Below are positions 36,224-43,943 of a stretch of 64,000 nucleotides of DNA, piece after piece. The notes under the pieces were generated by a model. The model had not been told where the DNA came from. It made no database searches and saw only the letters and a list, made by a program, of their open reading frames with translations. Made by a program: the position numbers and the translations under genes. This stretch comes from Flavobacterium chilense (GTDB lineage Bacteria > Bacteroidota > Bacteroidia > Flavobacteriales > Flavobacteriaceae), in the NCBI RefSeq assembly GCF_001602525.1, contig NZ_LSYT01000001.1:310001-374000 (forward strand), in the 5' to 3' direction. The number at the start of each line of letters is the position of its first letter. The stretch's first letter is position 1.

Positions 36224-36362
36224 CCGCTAACATTCTCGCGATACAGCGGGTTTGGGACTAAATTATGCCCATTATTCGTATTTGCCAAATCATCACAAAT
36301 ACAAAACCATTTTTAAATTAAGCCAATTGCCCAAAACGCTTGTAGAGTGTGTTGTGCGACGT
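36224..36362 (-). repeat. attC-like palindromic repeat 6
   Basis: It starts CCGCTAACATTCTCGCGATA and carries GCGGGTTTGGG, which pairs with GCCCAAAACGC. On the minus strand it ends AATGTTAGCGG, about 30 bases before the protease ATG. Confidence 0.6.
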
Positions 36363-36365
36363 TTT

Positions 36366-38465
36366 TTACGTTAAACTATTTTCAAGTTCGGCTACTCTTT
36401 CGGGAGTTAAGTCTAATCTTGTAGCAAATCTATTTAAAGTCCTTCTTTCTTTTTCAGTTATTTCTCCATCATTTAAAAATTCTTTATATTCTTCAATATA
36501 TTCTTTTTCGTTTTCTGAATATGTAGTTGATGCTAAAAATTGATTTTCTAAATAATCAGCTTTTTCATCAGAAATTTTTAATTTGTCTTTCAATCTATTT
36601 AAAACTCTTCTTTCTTTTTCATCAATTATTCCATCATCTTCAAACATGAATTTCACTTCTTCTAAATATTCTTTTTCGTAATTACTTAAAGATGTAGAAT
36701 CGTTATCAATTGCTTTGAAATGTAATTGCTCAATGTTATTTTCTAATAAATTCTCTATTGATTCAAACTCAATCTCTATTTGCCATTCTATTGTTTCGCT
36801 TTGACTAAAATTATGCTCAACTAACCTATTAATCTCTACTTCCGCACCAATATAGAAATTTTCAAATGCTACTTTTACTCTCGACTTTTCATTATCACTA
36901 ATTGAATAAGAATTTTTTGAACTCATAAAATCATGATGATGTAATATATTTCCATTTATTCGTTGTTGGTATAGCCTATGCCAAGAAGTTTCGTGTGGAT
37001 ACCATAATAAATTTTTTGGAATATATGGTTTTTTAATAGGATTGAATTTTTGAGTTCTGGTTCTTCTAGAACCTGAAACTTCATTTGAATCTGTATTATT
37101 ACTCAAATCCATAGATCCATCAGCTTTAATTTTCATTGCGGATATTTTAGCGTCTATGTTTTTTGAGGAATTATATGAACTTGTCAATTCGTTTTCCTTT
37201 ACAACTCTAATAGTCATTGATTTAGCACCTAAACACTGAATAAAATAAGAGAATTCTTCAAATCTATCATTAAATAAAGATTCTTCGAAAGTAGAAAAAG
37301 GCAAATAAGATTCCTTAATATATGGATGAGCTATATAAACTTCTTGTATTTTAGGATGACTAATTGGGAATTTTATGTTCTCTGGTAAATTAGATTTTTT
37401 CAATGTCATTAAGTCGGATGATAAACTCGGCTTTATTTCTTGATTTATCAACAAAATTTTTCTTTCATCATACTTCAAATTCAAAAAAGAATCTTTATAT
37501 AAAGAATAAGTCTTTTCTAATTCATCAAATATAATATGTTGTAGTTCATCGTCGTCTGAATAATTTAAAGCTATTTGGTAATCTTGTAAAGCTCCATATA
37601 AATCGTTTAAACCATTTCTTAAATCCGCTCTCGCTCCATATATCAACGTATATTGATATCGAAGTTCATCAGAATATTCAAAATCAACCATTTTTTGATT
37701 TAAGATTTTCAATGCTTCTTTTTGATTTCCTAATTCTTGAAGTGAATAACTATTCCAATATAAAATAGTGTAAAAATGAGCTAAAGAATGCATCTTTAAT
37801 TCATCATAGTTGTAAATATTAATAAAACTTTTTATTAGTTCTAAACAATGTTTATGATTCACATCTGTTTGTTCATACGCATCACAGATTTCTTTCCACA
37901 ATTCATCAAAAAGATTATCGTTTTCATCAATAAGAATATTAATTTTTTCTTTGATAGTTAATATCATTTCGATTATAAGATTTCCGTTTTGGTCTCCATC
38001 TTCCATGAAGTAACCAAAAAGTTCAGTAGGAACTTCTAAAAAATCATTGTTGTTTTTATTGTAAATTTTAATAAAATATTCTTTTTCTTGAGTGTCTTTA
38101 TCGACATTATACCACAAGTCTATGTCATCAATATTATCCCAAGAAATATATTCTAAAAAATCTGGTTTTTTGTCCCAACCTGTAGTTTCTATTATTTTTC
38201 TAAAATGAATTCCATCTTCTAATATTAGTACACTATAAATATAATTTCTTGCTGAAGTAAAGAAATCTCCTTCTGTGGAAAATTCAACTTTGTAGCAATA
38301 AAGAATTTCAGTGTCTTTTGTTATGTCGTAAAGGCGTCTAATTTTATTTAAATGATTAGTTGTAAATGAATCTGATCCACTTCCATCATTCACAAAATAA
38401 CATTCTCCATCATGGTTGACACGATTATTTATCTCTGCTATTATTATTTCTCTATTTGTCTTCAT
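36366..38465 (-). CDS. Large TPR-like protein with duplicated C-terminal helical domain
   Basis: A 699-residue protein without signal peptide. The N-terminal 170 residues are beta-rich (YCYKVEFSTEGDFF, YIYSVLILEDGIHF). Residues about 200-340 look like TPR helices (SYSLQELGNQKEALKILNQK, YGARADLRNGLNDLYGALQD). A short polar linker contains SGSRRTRTQKFNP. The C-terminus has two related units of about 50 residues: SNYEKEYLEEVKFMFEDDGI with ERRVLNRLKDKL, and SENEKEYIEEYKEFLNDGEI with ERRTLNRFATRL. Such helical repeats resemble TerB-type modules. It follows the zinc-ribbon gene by 19 bases, so the two form one unit. Confidence 0.68.
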   Translation of the reverse strand: MKTNREIIIAEINNRVNHDGECYFVNDGSGSDSFTTNHLNKIRRLYDITKDTEILYCYKVEFSTEGDFFTSARNYIYSVLILEDGIHFRKIIETTGWDKKPDFLEYISWDNIDDIDLWYNVDKDTQEKEYFIKIYNKNNNDFLEVPTELFGYFMEDGDQNGNLIIEMILTIKEKINILIDENDNLFDELWKEICDAYEQTDVNHKHCLELIKSFINIYNYDELKMHSLAHFYTILYWNSYSLQELGNQKEALKILNQKMVDFEYSDELRYQYTLIYGARADLRNGLNDLYGALQDYQIALNYSDDDELQHIIFDELEKTYSLYKDSFLNLKYDERKILLINQEIKPSLSSDLMTLKKSNLPENIKFPISHPKIQEVYIAHPYIKESYLPFSTFEESLFNDRFEEFSYFIQCLGAKSMTIRVVKENELTSSYNSSKNIDAKISAMKIKADGSMDLSNNTDSNEVSGSRRTRTQKFNPIKKPYIPKNLLWYPHETSWHRLYQQRINGNILHHHDFMSSKNSYSISDNEKSRVKVAFENFYIGAEVEINRLVEHNFSQSETIEWQIEIEFESIENLLENNIEQLHFKAIDNDSTSLSNYEKEYLEEVKFMFEDDGIIDEKERRVLNRLKDKLKISDEKADYLENQFLASTTYSENEKEYIEEYKEFLNDGEITEKERRTLNRFATRLDLTPERVAELENSLT

Positions 38466-38484
38466 GAATTTTAATCATTTTTTT

Positions 38485-38730
38485 CTACAATGTTGGCGCA
38501 TGTTTTCCCTTATTAGTCCCATTTGGATGTCGATGACAAGAATTTCCTGTTAGACTTGAGATAGTTGAAGATGAAGTACCGCAATATTTACAGCTATATT
38601 GAGATTTTTCGCTTCCTTCATAAAGTTTATGTTTTCCGTTTCCAAGTGGATGGCGATGACATGAATTTGCAGTTAAACTCGAAATACTTGAACTTTTAGT
38701 TCCGCAATATTCACAATAACAGTTTGGCAT
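38485..38730 (-). CDS. Small protein with two tandem zinc-ribbon-like repeats
   Basis: An 81-residue protein made of two nearly identical units: CEYCGTKSSSISSLTANSCH followed by RHPLGNGKH, and CKYCGTSSSTISSLTGNSCH followed by RHPNGTNKGKH. Each has Cys-x2-Cys, a third Cys, and paired His residues, so each should bind a zinc ion. Such units are common in Bacteroidetes proteins of unknown role. It is encoded directly upstream of the 699-residue protein and may work with it. Confidence 0.72.
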   Translation of the reverse strand: MPNCYCEYCGTKSSSISSLTANSCHRHPLGNGKHKLYEGSEKSQYSCKYCGTSSSTISSLTGNSCHRHPNGTNKGKHAPTL

Positions 38731-38901
38731 TTTTTATTTTTTTAGTTGAATTTTATTTTTTTTGGAGATTTCGTTTTTCACAAAATGTCGCATAACTTAC
38801 TTATATGTGTGACAAATAGAAGAAAAATTGGAGTACGAATGTATAAATAAATTTTTACAAATATTCAAACACCCTTTTAATTTATTGTAAGTTTTGTATA
38901 C

Positions 38902-39015
38902 TCAAATTGGTGCGTATTTCGTTGTTTTGCTGCTGTCATCACTTGATAGTTTCTGTATATGCCGTAAATAAATGGCACTTTCAAACAGGTGCGTCGCATA
39001 ACTGTGAATCCTTTG
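38902..39015 (-). pseudogene. Decayed tyrosine-recombinase C-terminus, copy 1
   Basis: One minus-strand frame reads [20 protein letters not shown] then KLSSDDSSKTTKYAPI and a stop. This follows the tyrosine-recombinase pattern [26 protein letters not shown], but the LGH of the catalytic His is SSD, no tyrosine motif follows, and the N-terminal domain is gone. It is more divergent than copy 2. Confidence 0.7.
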
Positions 39016-39170
39016 ACAAGTTTCGGATAAAATAAAGTCATTTGCCTATTTCGGGTTTGTATTGACATTTATTGTTGTTTTTTAGCTCATTCTGCAATTG
39101 GGGGATCCTATCCCTTTATCCAGAAGACAAATTATCTTTTAGTGATTTTCGACATATTACAAACGCAATT

Positions 39171-39374
39171 TTATAGTTTTATTAGTAAATCAATTTTACT
39201 TCTATAACAAGGATGATAAGATGGCACATATCTTATATATCCCATTTCTTACAATTGCTTAAAATACTTGTGGTATGCGGGTAAAGTATGGATATGTGAT
39301 AACGCCATAATTCTGCTTCTGCTAACATTTATAGTTTTTCTGTCCTTGACGATATCCTAAATACAGAATAGTGC
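39171..39374 (-). pseudogene. Truncated, frameshifted copy of the 98-residue winged-helix gene
   Basis: It matches the 3' two thirds of the intact gene at 42952-43248, beginning within TATTCTGTATTTAGGATATC. A small deletion after GACAGAAAAA shifts the frame into a TAG stop, and the 5' end is missing where copy 1 of the large repeat ends. Confidence 0.72.
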
Positions 39375-39406
39375 CATATAGTCAAACGGCGGTTGGGTGC
39401 CGTTAT
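39352..39406 (-). repeat. Half attC-like repeat 7
   Basis: Only one half of the repeat is present (CTAAATACAGAATAGTG, AGTCAAACGGCGGTTGGG). The TAA stop of the 281-residue gene at 39403-39405 again lies in a CGTTA core. Confidence 0.45.
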
Positions 39407-40248
39407 TTTTTTCCAATTATATATATTCCTTTCCAATTTTTCGGAAACTCCATTTCTTTCCATACCGTTTCAAATTTGTCGATACCCCAAAAGTCATCTA
39501 TTACGTAAAAAACGGCATAAAATATTTCATAATTCGTGTCGCCTGTATAACCTTTTGTATCTGCTACAACTTGGTCTATTTGAGCTTTTAATTTTGTTTT
39601 GGTGTCTGCATATTTATATTCAACAGCTGTGTGGATTTCAGGTATAAGTATGTCTGGGTTGTAGTTTTTAAATGATTTAAAAAAACCTGATGTTGGTTCA
39701 AGTGCAGAAGGAAAAACAGATTTAACAACGAACTTAGCCGCATTATAAACCTGTGGCTCACTTGTCGGTTTTACATTTGTTTCATTGATAATTACTTGTG
39801 TGTTACGTAATATACGTTCAAGATAAGTAACTCCTGTTTGTTTAAGTAATTTGTCGATGTAACTTTGTTGGCTGAATTCAAATGGACTTAAAAAATGCCA
39901 AAGTTTGCTTACTGTTTTACTATACATTTCACCAGAACCATTATCTAAACCTTTATCAAACAAATCTTCCCTTTTATCTGTAAATAATGTTGCAAATTCG
40001 GTTTTAAAGTCAGCTAAATATTCTTTAAGATTTGATGTTTCTAAATATGCGATGATTAGTTTATAAACAGTTTTTGCTTTGTGTTCAAAGTTGCCTTCAA
40101 GTTCCATCTCTTTATAAATATAGTTTTCTTCCTGCTTAGCTTCGTCTGAGGAATATTCTTCCATAAAGGATAATTCAGAAAAGTCGCTACTCATACTCCA
40201 TAAGGTTTCGACAATTTTGCTTTCTCTATATTTTTGTTCGTTCATCAT
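39403..40248 (-). CDS. PD-(D/E)XK nuclease-like protein
   Basis: A 281-residue protein. The N-terminal 190 residues are helical and acidic. The C-terminal part holds YNPDILIPEIHTAVEYKYAD, with Asp, a later Glu and Tyr-Lys spaced as in PD-(D/E)XK enzymes, then LKAQIDQVVADTKGYTGDTN, a helix and final strands. It resembles Mrr- or restriction-like endonucleases that act without a partner methylase. No methyltransferase is nearby. Confidence 0.6.
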   Translation of the reverse strand: MMNEQKYRESKIVETLWSMSSDFSELSFMEEYSSDEAKQEENYIYKEMELEGNFEHKAKTVYKLIIAYLETSNLKEYLADFKTEFATLFTDKREDLFDKGLDNGSGEMYSKTVSKLWHFLSPFEFSQQSYIDKLLKQTGVTYLERILRNTQVIINETNVKPTSEPQVYNAAKFVVKSVFPSALEPTSGFFKSFKNYNPDILIPEIHTAVEYKYADTKTKLKAQIDQVVADTKGYTGDTNYEIFYAVFYVIDDFWGIDKFETVWKEMEFPKNWKGIYIIGKK

Positions 40249-40298
40249 TAGTCTTTTGATAATTGTTTTTGTCTACTCCGATGTAACTCAATAATAGC

Positions 40299-40410
40299 AC
40301 CTAACGTCAGGCTGTGAAAAAAACTAAAATTGACCTCTTGAGAATTTCATATTTGATATTTTTCTCAGGTAGCCCTCCAGATACTCTCTAAATTTAAAGA
40401 GTTTTTTTTA
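40299..40410 (-). repeat. attC-like repeat 8 (second type)
   Basis: It begins ACCTAACGTCAGGCTGTGAA and ends in a stem ACTCTCTAAATTTAAAGAGT with a T-run. On the minus strand its end is GTTAGGT, an exact GTTRRRY core. It is nearly identical to repeat 9 on the other side of the glycosylase gene. Confidence 0.6.
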
Positions 40411-40465
40411 TTTAGTTCTACTTTAATCGATTCATTTTTTTAAGTTTCTACTATTCAAACATCAC

Positions 40466-41098
40466 TTATACAACTTCAATTTTCTGTTGTCTTTTCACAT
40501 TTGATAATCGTATTTTCTGTGAATTAATAGTTCCTATTTCTATAAGCAACTCTTTTGAAGAATTTATTTTTAAATCTCTTTTATATATGTCCCACTCATC
40601 GAAGAAATGATTATAAGAAGGATGATTAAAAACTAAAATATTTTCCTTTTTATCAGTAAATTCATTTATCGCTTTCCAAAAACTATCAAAAAGTAAATTT
40701 GTTCCAATTTTACTTTTGCCAAAAATCAAAATCGGAATATCATAGTCATTTGCAATTCTTGAAATTTCTTTTGCGCAATGAATTTGAATATTATCAAAAA
40801 AATCTATTCCAATTTCTCTTCTAATAGTTTGTAATTCTTCAGTTTTAATAGTGTGAATAAACGTTTTGTTAAAAACAGCACATTCAATGTCAAAATCATT
40901 TATTAATTCATTTATCCTGAAGTGCTTTCTTAATTTCTGTCCTGATGTACCGATGAAAAATTTGTTTTCCTTATATTCAGTTTTCCCTGGATTATCGCCT
41001 ACAATAATATATTTCAATTTTGGCAATTCGTAATCTTGCTCATTAAAACAATATTTCACGTTAAATTCGTCAAGTTTATCAGTAAATTTTGTTGTCAT
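40466..41098 (-). CDS. Uracil-DNA glycosylase-family protein
   Basis: A 210-residue protein from the ATG at 41098 (MTTKFTDKLDEFNVKYCFNE); an upstream ATG at 41131 lies in the repeat. The UDG-superfamily pocket is visible as YIIVGDNPGKTEYKENKFFI with GTSGQKLRKHF, and the second motif as VFNHPSYNHFF. The first motif resembles G-x-x-PG-x-x-E of family 4/5 and MUG-like enzymes. It should excise uracil or a damaged base. It may counter uracil-containing phage DNA, which is inference only. Confidence 0.78.
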   Translation of the reverse strand: MTTKFTDKLDEFNVKYCFNEQDYELPKLKYIIVGDNPGKTEYKENKFFIGTSGQKLRKHFRINELINDFDIECAVFNKTFIHTIKTEELQTIRREIGIDFFDNIQIHCAKEISRIANDYDIPILIFGKSKIGTNLLFDSFWKAINEFTDKKENILVFNHPSYNHFFDEWDIYKRDLKINSSKELLIEIGTINSQKIRLSNVKRQQKIEVV

Positions 41099-41121
41099 TT
41101 TTCGGTTTTTTGGTAAAATGT

Positions 41122-41238
41122 CACTCAACATCAGTCTGTGAAGAAACTAAAATTGATCTCTTGAGAATTTCATATTTGAGATTTTTCTCATGTAGCCCTC
41201 CGAATACTCTCTAAATTTAAAGAGGTTTTTCACAGCAT
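41122..41238 (-). repeat. attC-like repeat 9 (second type)
   Basis: Outer arms CTGTGAAGAAACT and AGGTTTTTCACAG pair, and inner blocks match repeat 8 almost base for base (CTCTTGAGAATTTCATATTT, ACTCTCTAAATTTAAAGAG). On the minus strand it ends GTTGAGT, an exact GTTRRRY core. Confidence 0.6.
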
Positions 41239-41370
41239 TACGTCTTGGTACAACAGAGGGTTTGGAACTATATTAAGTCCTATTTTCGGGTTAGCCAAAT
41301 CATCCCAAATACAAAACAAACTTTCCATTAAGCCAATTAACCAAATCTGTTGTAGCTGTTGGCTGTAGTG
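41236..41370 (-). repeat. attC-like palindromic repeat 10
   Basis: Arms TTGGTACAACAGAGGGTTTGG and CCAAATCTGTTGTAGCTG are complementary apart from bulges; the centre CCAAATCATCCCAAATACAA is shared with repeats 4 and 6. It abuts repeat 9. Confidence 0.6.
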
Positions 41371-41375
41371 TTTCT

Positions 41376-41819
41376 TTAATAATTTTTAGTTGTATATGTA
41401 AACTTACTTTCAGATTTTCCAATTTTTTGGTTTAATTCAAAAGTTTTAATAACTATTTCTTTTGGCAATCTTAAGCTTTCTAATAATTCAATAAGTTCTT
41501 GTTTTTCATTTCCAAGATTCCCCAATGATTCCCCATTTATATTTTCACCCAATAACCAACAATTTACACCATGATTATCAATTTTAGCAGAAAATTCAAG
41601 TGGAATATTGCAAGTTAATAAACAATTTAATTCTATTTTTTCGTGGTCATCTAAATCAAATCCTCTACTTAAACAACTTAAAAGTAAACTTGGTCTATTC
41701 AGCAAGTCATCAATAAACTTCTCTGTATTAGTTACTTTTATTGATTTTATTGCTTTTCTAAAACTATAAATATTAAACATTATTAATTCGTCTATATCTT
41801 TTTTTATATTTAGTTTCAT
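41376..41819 (-). CDS. Hypothetical protein in cassette
   Basis: A 147-residue protein, start MKLNIKKDIDELIMFNIYSF, mainly helical and charged, without signal peptide or membrane segment. I see no known domain. The gene is a single unit bounded by attC-like repeats 10 and 11, 6 bases after the end of the former. Confidence 0.55.
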   Translation of the reverse strand: MKLNIKKDIDELIMFNIYSFRKAIKSIKVTNTEKFIDDLLNRPSLLLSCLSRGFDLDDHEKIELNCLLTCNIPLEFSAKIDNHGVNCWLLGENINGESLGNLGNEKQELIELLESLRLPKEIVIKTFELNQKIGKSESKFTYTTKNY

Positions 41820-41855
41820 TTTATTCGTTTTTTAAGTTTCGGCGGCAACATTACT

Positions 41856-41990
41856 GCCAATGTTCTGCTACTAAAGCGGGTTTGTGAATAAATTAAGCTT
41901 ATTATTCGGATTTGCCAAATCTCCCAATGCAAAACCAACTTCCCATTAAGCCAATTGCCCAAATCCGCTACAGCATTTACTTTCAGTGTC
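41856..41990 (-). repeat. attC-like palindromic repeat 11
   Basis: Arms TGCTACTAAAGCGGGTTTG and CAAATCCGCTACAGCA pair with few mismatches around the shared centre TTTGCCAAATCTCCCAATGC. It separates the 147-residue gene from the lipoprotein gene. Confidence 0.6.
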
Positions 41991-41993
41991 TTG

Positions 41994-42500
41994 TCAATTT
42001 AGGTCAATAACATCATCTATTTTGAAGTGACCGTTTTCTTTTATAATTTTAATTTCTCTGATGTATTTCACTTTATAACCGTCATCTGAAATAGTAGTTT
42101 TAAATACTAAACAATTTTCAGTCTTGTTTTTAAAATCACATTTTGTAACAGTCGGATTTATCCAGTCTTGACCCGAAATGAGGAAACCTGAATGAAAACC
42201 GGCAAGTTTTGTATCATAATGATTTTTCCATTTTTTTTCAAAATACTTTTCAATTAGATTTCCATCTACGTCAAACTCGATATTCATAGCGTCTGATTTA
42301 TATTCTGCATAACGTTTTGTAGTTATTGATGCCATTTCTGAATTATCATTTTTAAAATATGTTTCAATCGATTCAATAAGCCATTTTTTAGCGGACTTAA
42401 CTTCTGTTATTCTTTTTTCTTTATTTTCCGTATTTTTTTGTTCATGAGAATTGCAGGAAAAAAAAACGACCAGAACTAGATATTTTAGGATTTGTTTCAT
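41994..42500 (-). CDS. Putative lipoprotein in cassette
   Basis: A 168-residue protein read from the ATG at 42500 (MKQILKYLVLVVFFSCNSHE), which gives a clean lipobox FFSC with Cys at residue 16; the longer frame to 42524 adds eight residues. The mature protein has an NTF2-like rhythm (KKWLIESIETYFKNDNSEMA, YVKYIREIKIIKENGHFKI) and may be an immunity-like or surface protein. The function is unknown. It is the first unit of the array, directly below repeat copy 2. Confidence 0.6.
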   Translation of the reverse strand: MKQILKYLVLVVFFSCNSHEQKNTENKEKRITEVKSAKKWLIESIETYFKNDNSEMASITTKRYAEYKSDAMNIEFDVDGNLIEKYFEKKWKNHYDTKLAGFHSGFLISGQDWINPTVTKCDFKNKTENCLVFKTTISDDGYKVKYIREIKIIKENGHFKIDDVIDLN

Positions 42501-42532
42501 TTTAGAGGTTTCGTGATTCGACATTACAGGTT

Positions 42533-43157
42533 ACTTACTTATATGTGTGATAGAATCACACAAAGTCATCTCATAGGGTTAGATATGTGTGAAAAATGCA
42601 CGAAAAATGGGGATACGAATGTATAAATAAATTTTTACAAATATTCAAACGCACTTTTAATTTATTGTAAGTTTTTTTATATTTAAATTGGTGGGTATTT
42701 CGTTGTTTTGCTGCTGTTATCACTTAATAGTTCTTGTATATACCGTAAATCAGTTCCGCTTTCAAGCAGGTGCGTCGCATAACTGTGAATCCTTTTACAA
42801 GTTTCGGATAAAATAAAGTCATTTGCCTATTTCGGGTTTTCATGGACATTTACTGTTGCTTTTTTAGCTCCTTTTGCAACTGGGGATCCTGTCCCTTTAT
42901 CCGGAACACAAATTATCTTTTAGTAATTTTGGACATATTACAAACGCAATTTTATAGTTTTATCAGTAAATCAATTTTACTTCTATAACCAGGATGATAA
43001 GATGGTACATATCTGATATATCCCATTTCTTGCAATTGCTTAAAATACTTGTGATATGTGGGTAAAGTATGGATATGTGATAACGCCATAATTTTGCTTC
43101 TGCTAACACTTATAGATTTTTTTTGTCCTTGACGATATCCTAAATACAGAATAGCAC
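42533..43157. repeat. Large direct repeat, copy 2
   Basis: About 625 bp matching 38795-39374. It is continuous with the intact backbone gene at 42952-43248, so this is probably the original locus and copy 1 the derived one. Recombination between the copies would remove about 3.7 kb with four cassette genes. Confidence 0.85.
42683..42796 (-). pseudogene. Decayed tyrosine-recombinase C-terminus, copy 2
   Basis: The minus-strand frame reads [20 protein letters not shown] then [17 protein letters not shown] and a stop. This is an almost textbook Xer/IntI-type C-terminal segment (H-x-x-AT-x-L, D-L-R-x-I-Q-E-L-L, S-S-x-T-T), but the LGH box has become LSD and the frame breaks before the nucleophile. 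A shifted frame beyond continues IKSAFEYL, like the usual end of such proteins. It lies just upstream of the first cassette gene. Confidence 0.75.
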
Positions 43158-43248
43158 TCAATAGGGCAAAATGCCAGACATTCAGTCTGCTGTCATTCTC
43201 AATGACAGTCAAATAATCCAATAATTCTCCTAAGTCCATGATTTTCAT
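42952..43248 (-). CDS. Small winged-helix-like protein
   Basis: A 98-residue protein with a helical N-terminus (GELLDYLTVIENDSRLNVWH) and a probable winged helix from residue 45 (SVSRSKIMALSHIHTLPTYH, then FKQLQEMGYIRYVP). Its start overlaps the stop of the next upstream gene by ATGA, so both are translated together. It is probably a DNA-binding accessory protein of the element. Its 3' part lies in the large direct repeat and is duplicated as a pseudogene at 39171-39374. Confidence 0.7.
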   Translation of the reverse strand: MKIMDLGELLDYLTVIENDSRLNVWHFALLSAILYLGYRQGQKKSISVSRSKIMALSHIHTLPTYHKYFKQLQEMGYIRYVPSYHPGYRSKIDLLIKL

Positions 43249-43517
43249 TCTTCGCCAAACAGCTTTCTTAGGTCGGTCTTATTATAATAATAGGAACCCA
43301 ATACTTTCTTAAACCTTACTTTTCCTGTCACTCTCAAATTTTGCAGTGAGCCCGCAGACATATCCATCAATTTTCTTACCACCCGGCTTTTGAGCCATTC
43401 AGGATCCAAAGATTCTTTCTCACTCGTTTGACTTTCGTCTATTATCTTACGAATATCATTTAACAGAAGCAATCCAAATTGCCTCAAGTCATCCTTTGTT
43501 ACACTATCATTCATCAT
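43245..43517 (-). CDS. Helix-turn-helix / excisionase-like DNA-binding protein
   Basis: A 90-residue protein. The C-terminal half (KLMDMSAGSLQNLRVTGKVR, then FKKVLGSYYYNKTDLRKLF) is a MerR/excisionase-type helix-turn-helix, as found in many small conjugative-element regulators. It is translationally coupled to the 98-residue gene. It could control excision or transfer, but this is inferred from family and position. Confidence 0.75.
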   Translation of the reverse strand: MMNDSVTKDDLRQFGLLLLNDIRKIIDESQTSEKESLDPEWLKSRVVRKLMDMSAGSLQNLRVTGKVRFKKVLGSYYYNKTDLRKLFGEE

Positions 43518-43943
43518 CTGCCTCTTTTTTAATCTGATTATTAGAATTTAAAAGTACATCAGAACTTACCACAACTTCCAGCAGTGTCTTTTCATGGAAC
43601 TATTTGTCCGGCTGAGTCACCTGCACCAGTGTTTTGTTATTGATGTATTGATGCGCAGAATAAAAATAGAAACCACATACCAGAACACTTTCCAATACGA
43701 AAAAGGATAAAAAGGCAGCTAAGGTATTATGGACACCAGCCGCATCCCCCGCCAAAAGACTACGGCATAAACGGTTTCCTCCCCTAAAGGGTACCCCTCC
43801 AATTATTCCGTTTCCTTTTGGCCTTCCGCAATGTCCATACCTTTTTGTTGCTTTCTTTTTTTCCGTTTTTTCTTTTGGATAAATATTTTTTGAGGCAGGC
43901 GGATGAAGAAAAAAAAGACTGTAGAACACTAAAAAAAACGATT
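43518..43943. other. Intergenic region between HTH gene and ssb
   Basis: About 425 bases between divergent genes. Short frames cover it on both strands; the longest on the minus strand (43600-43929) contains one hydrophobic stretch (LAAFLSFFVLESVLVCGFYF) but has an unlikely N-terminus. I see no RNA gene or repeat. Promoters for both divergent genes must lie here. Confidence 0.4.

Larger units (their letters stand above)
38795..39374. repeat. Large direct repeat, copy 1
   Basis: About 580 bp are closely similar to 42533-43157, from ACTTACTTATATGTGTGA to ATATCCTAAATACAGAATAG. Copy 2 has an extra segment of about 45 bases near its left end with a second ATATGTGTGA. Each copy contains a recombinase remnant and the 3' part of the 98-residue-protein gene. 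Copy 1 is truncated where it meets a half attC-like repeat. Confidence 0.85.

Noticed and set aside
38877-39068. 63-codon minus-strand ORF
   Set aside because: It is an out-of-phase reading of the recombinase remnant; the corresponding frame in the second repeat copy has a stop.
41099-41131. Upstream start of the glycosylase gene
   Set aside because: The first 11 residues would be encoded by the flanking attC-like repeat; the second ATG gives a normal start.
31357-42530. Insertion sequences flanking cargo genes
   Set aside because: No transposase frame or remnant was seen; the only recombinase traces are of the tyrosine type.
31357-43250. Evenly spaced palindromes as a CRISPR array
   Set aside because: The units are 110-140 bp and separated by whole genes, so they are not CRISPR repeats. 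No CRISPR array was seen anywhere in the window.
43600-43929. 109-codon minus-strand ORF before ssb
   Set aside because: The N-terminal half has unnatural composition and no supported start; only one hydrophobic stretch looks protein-like.
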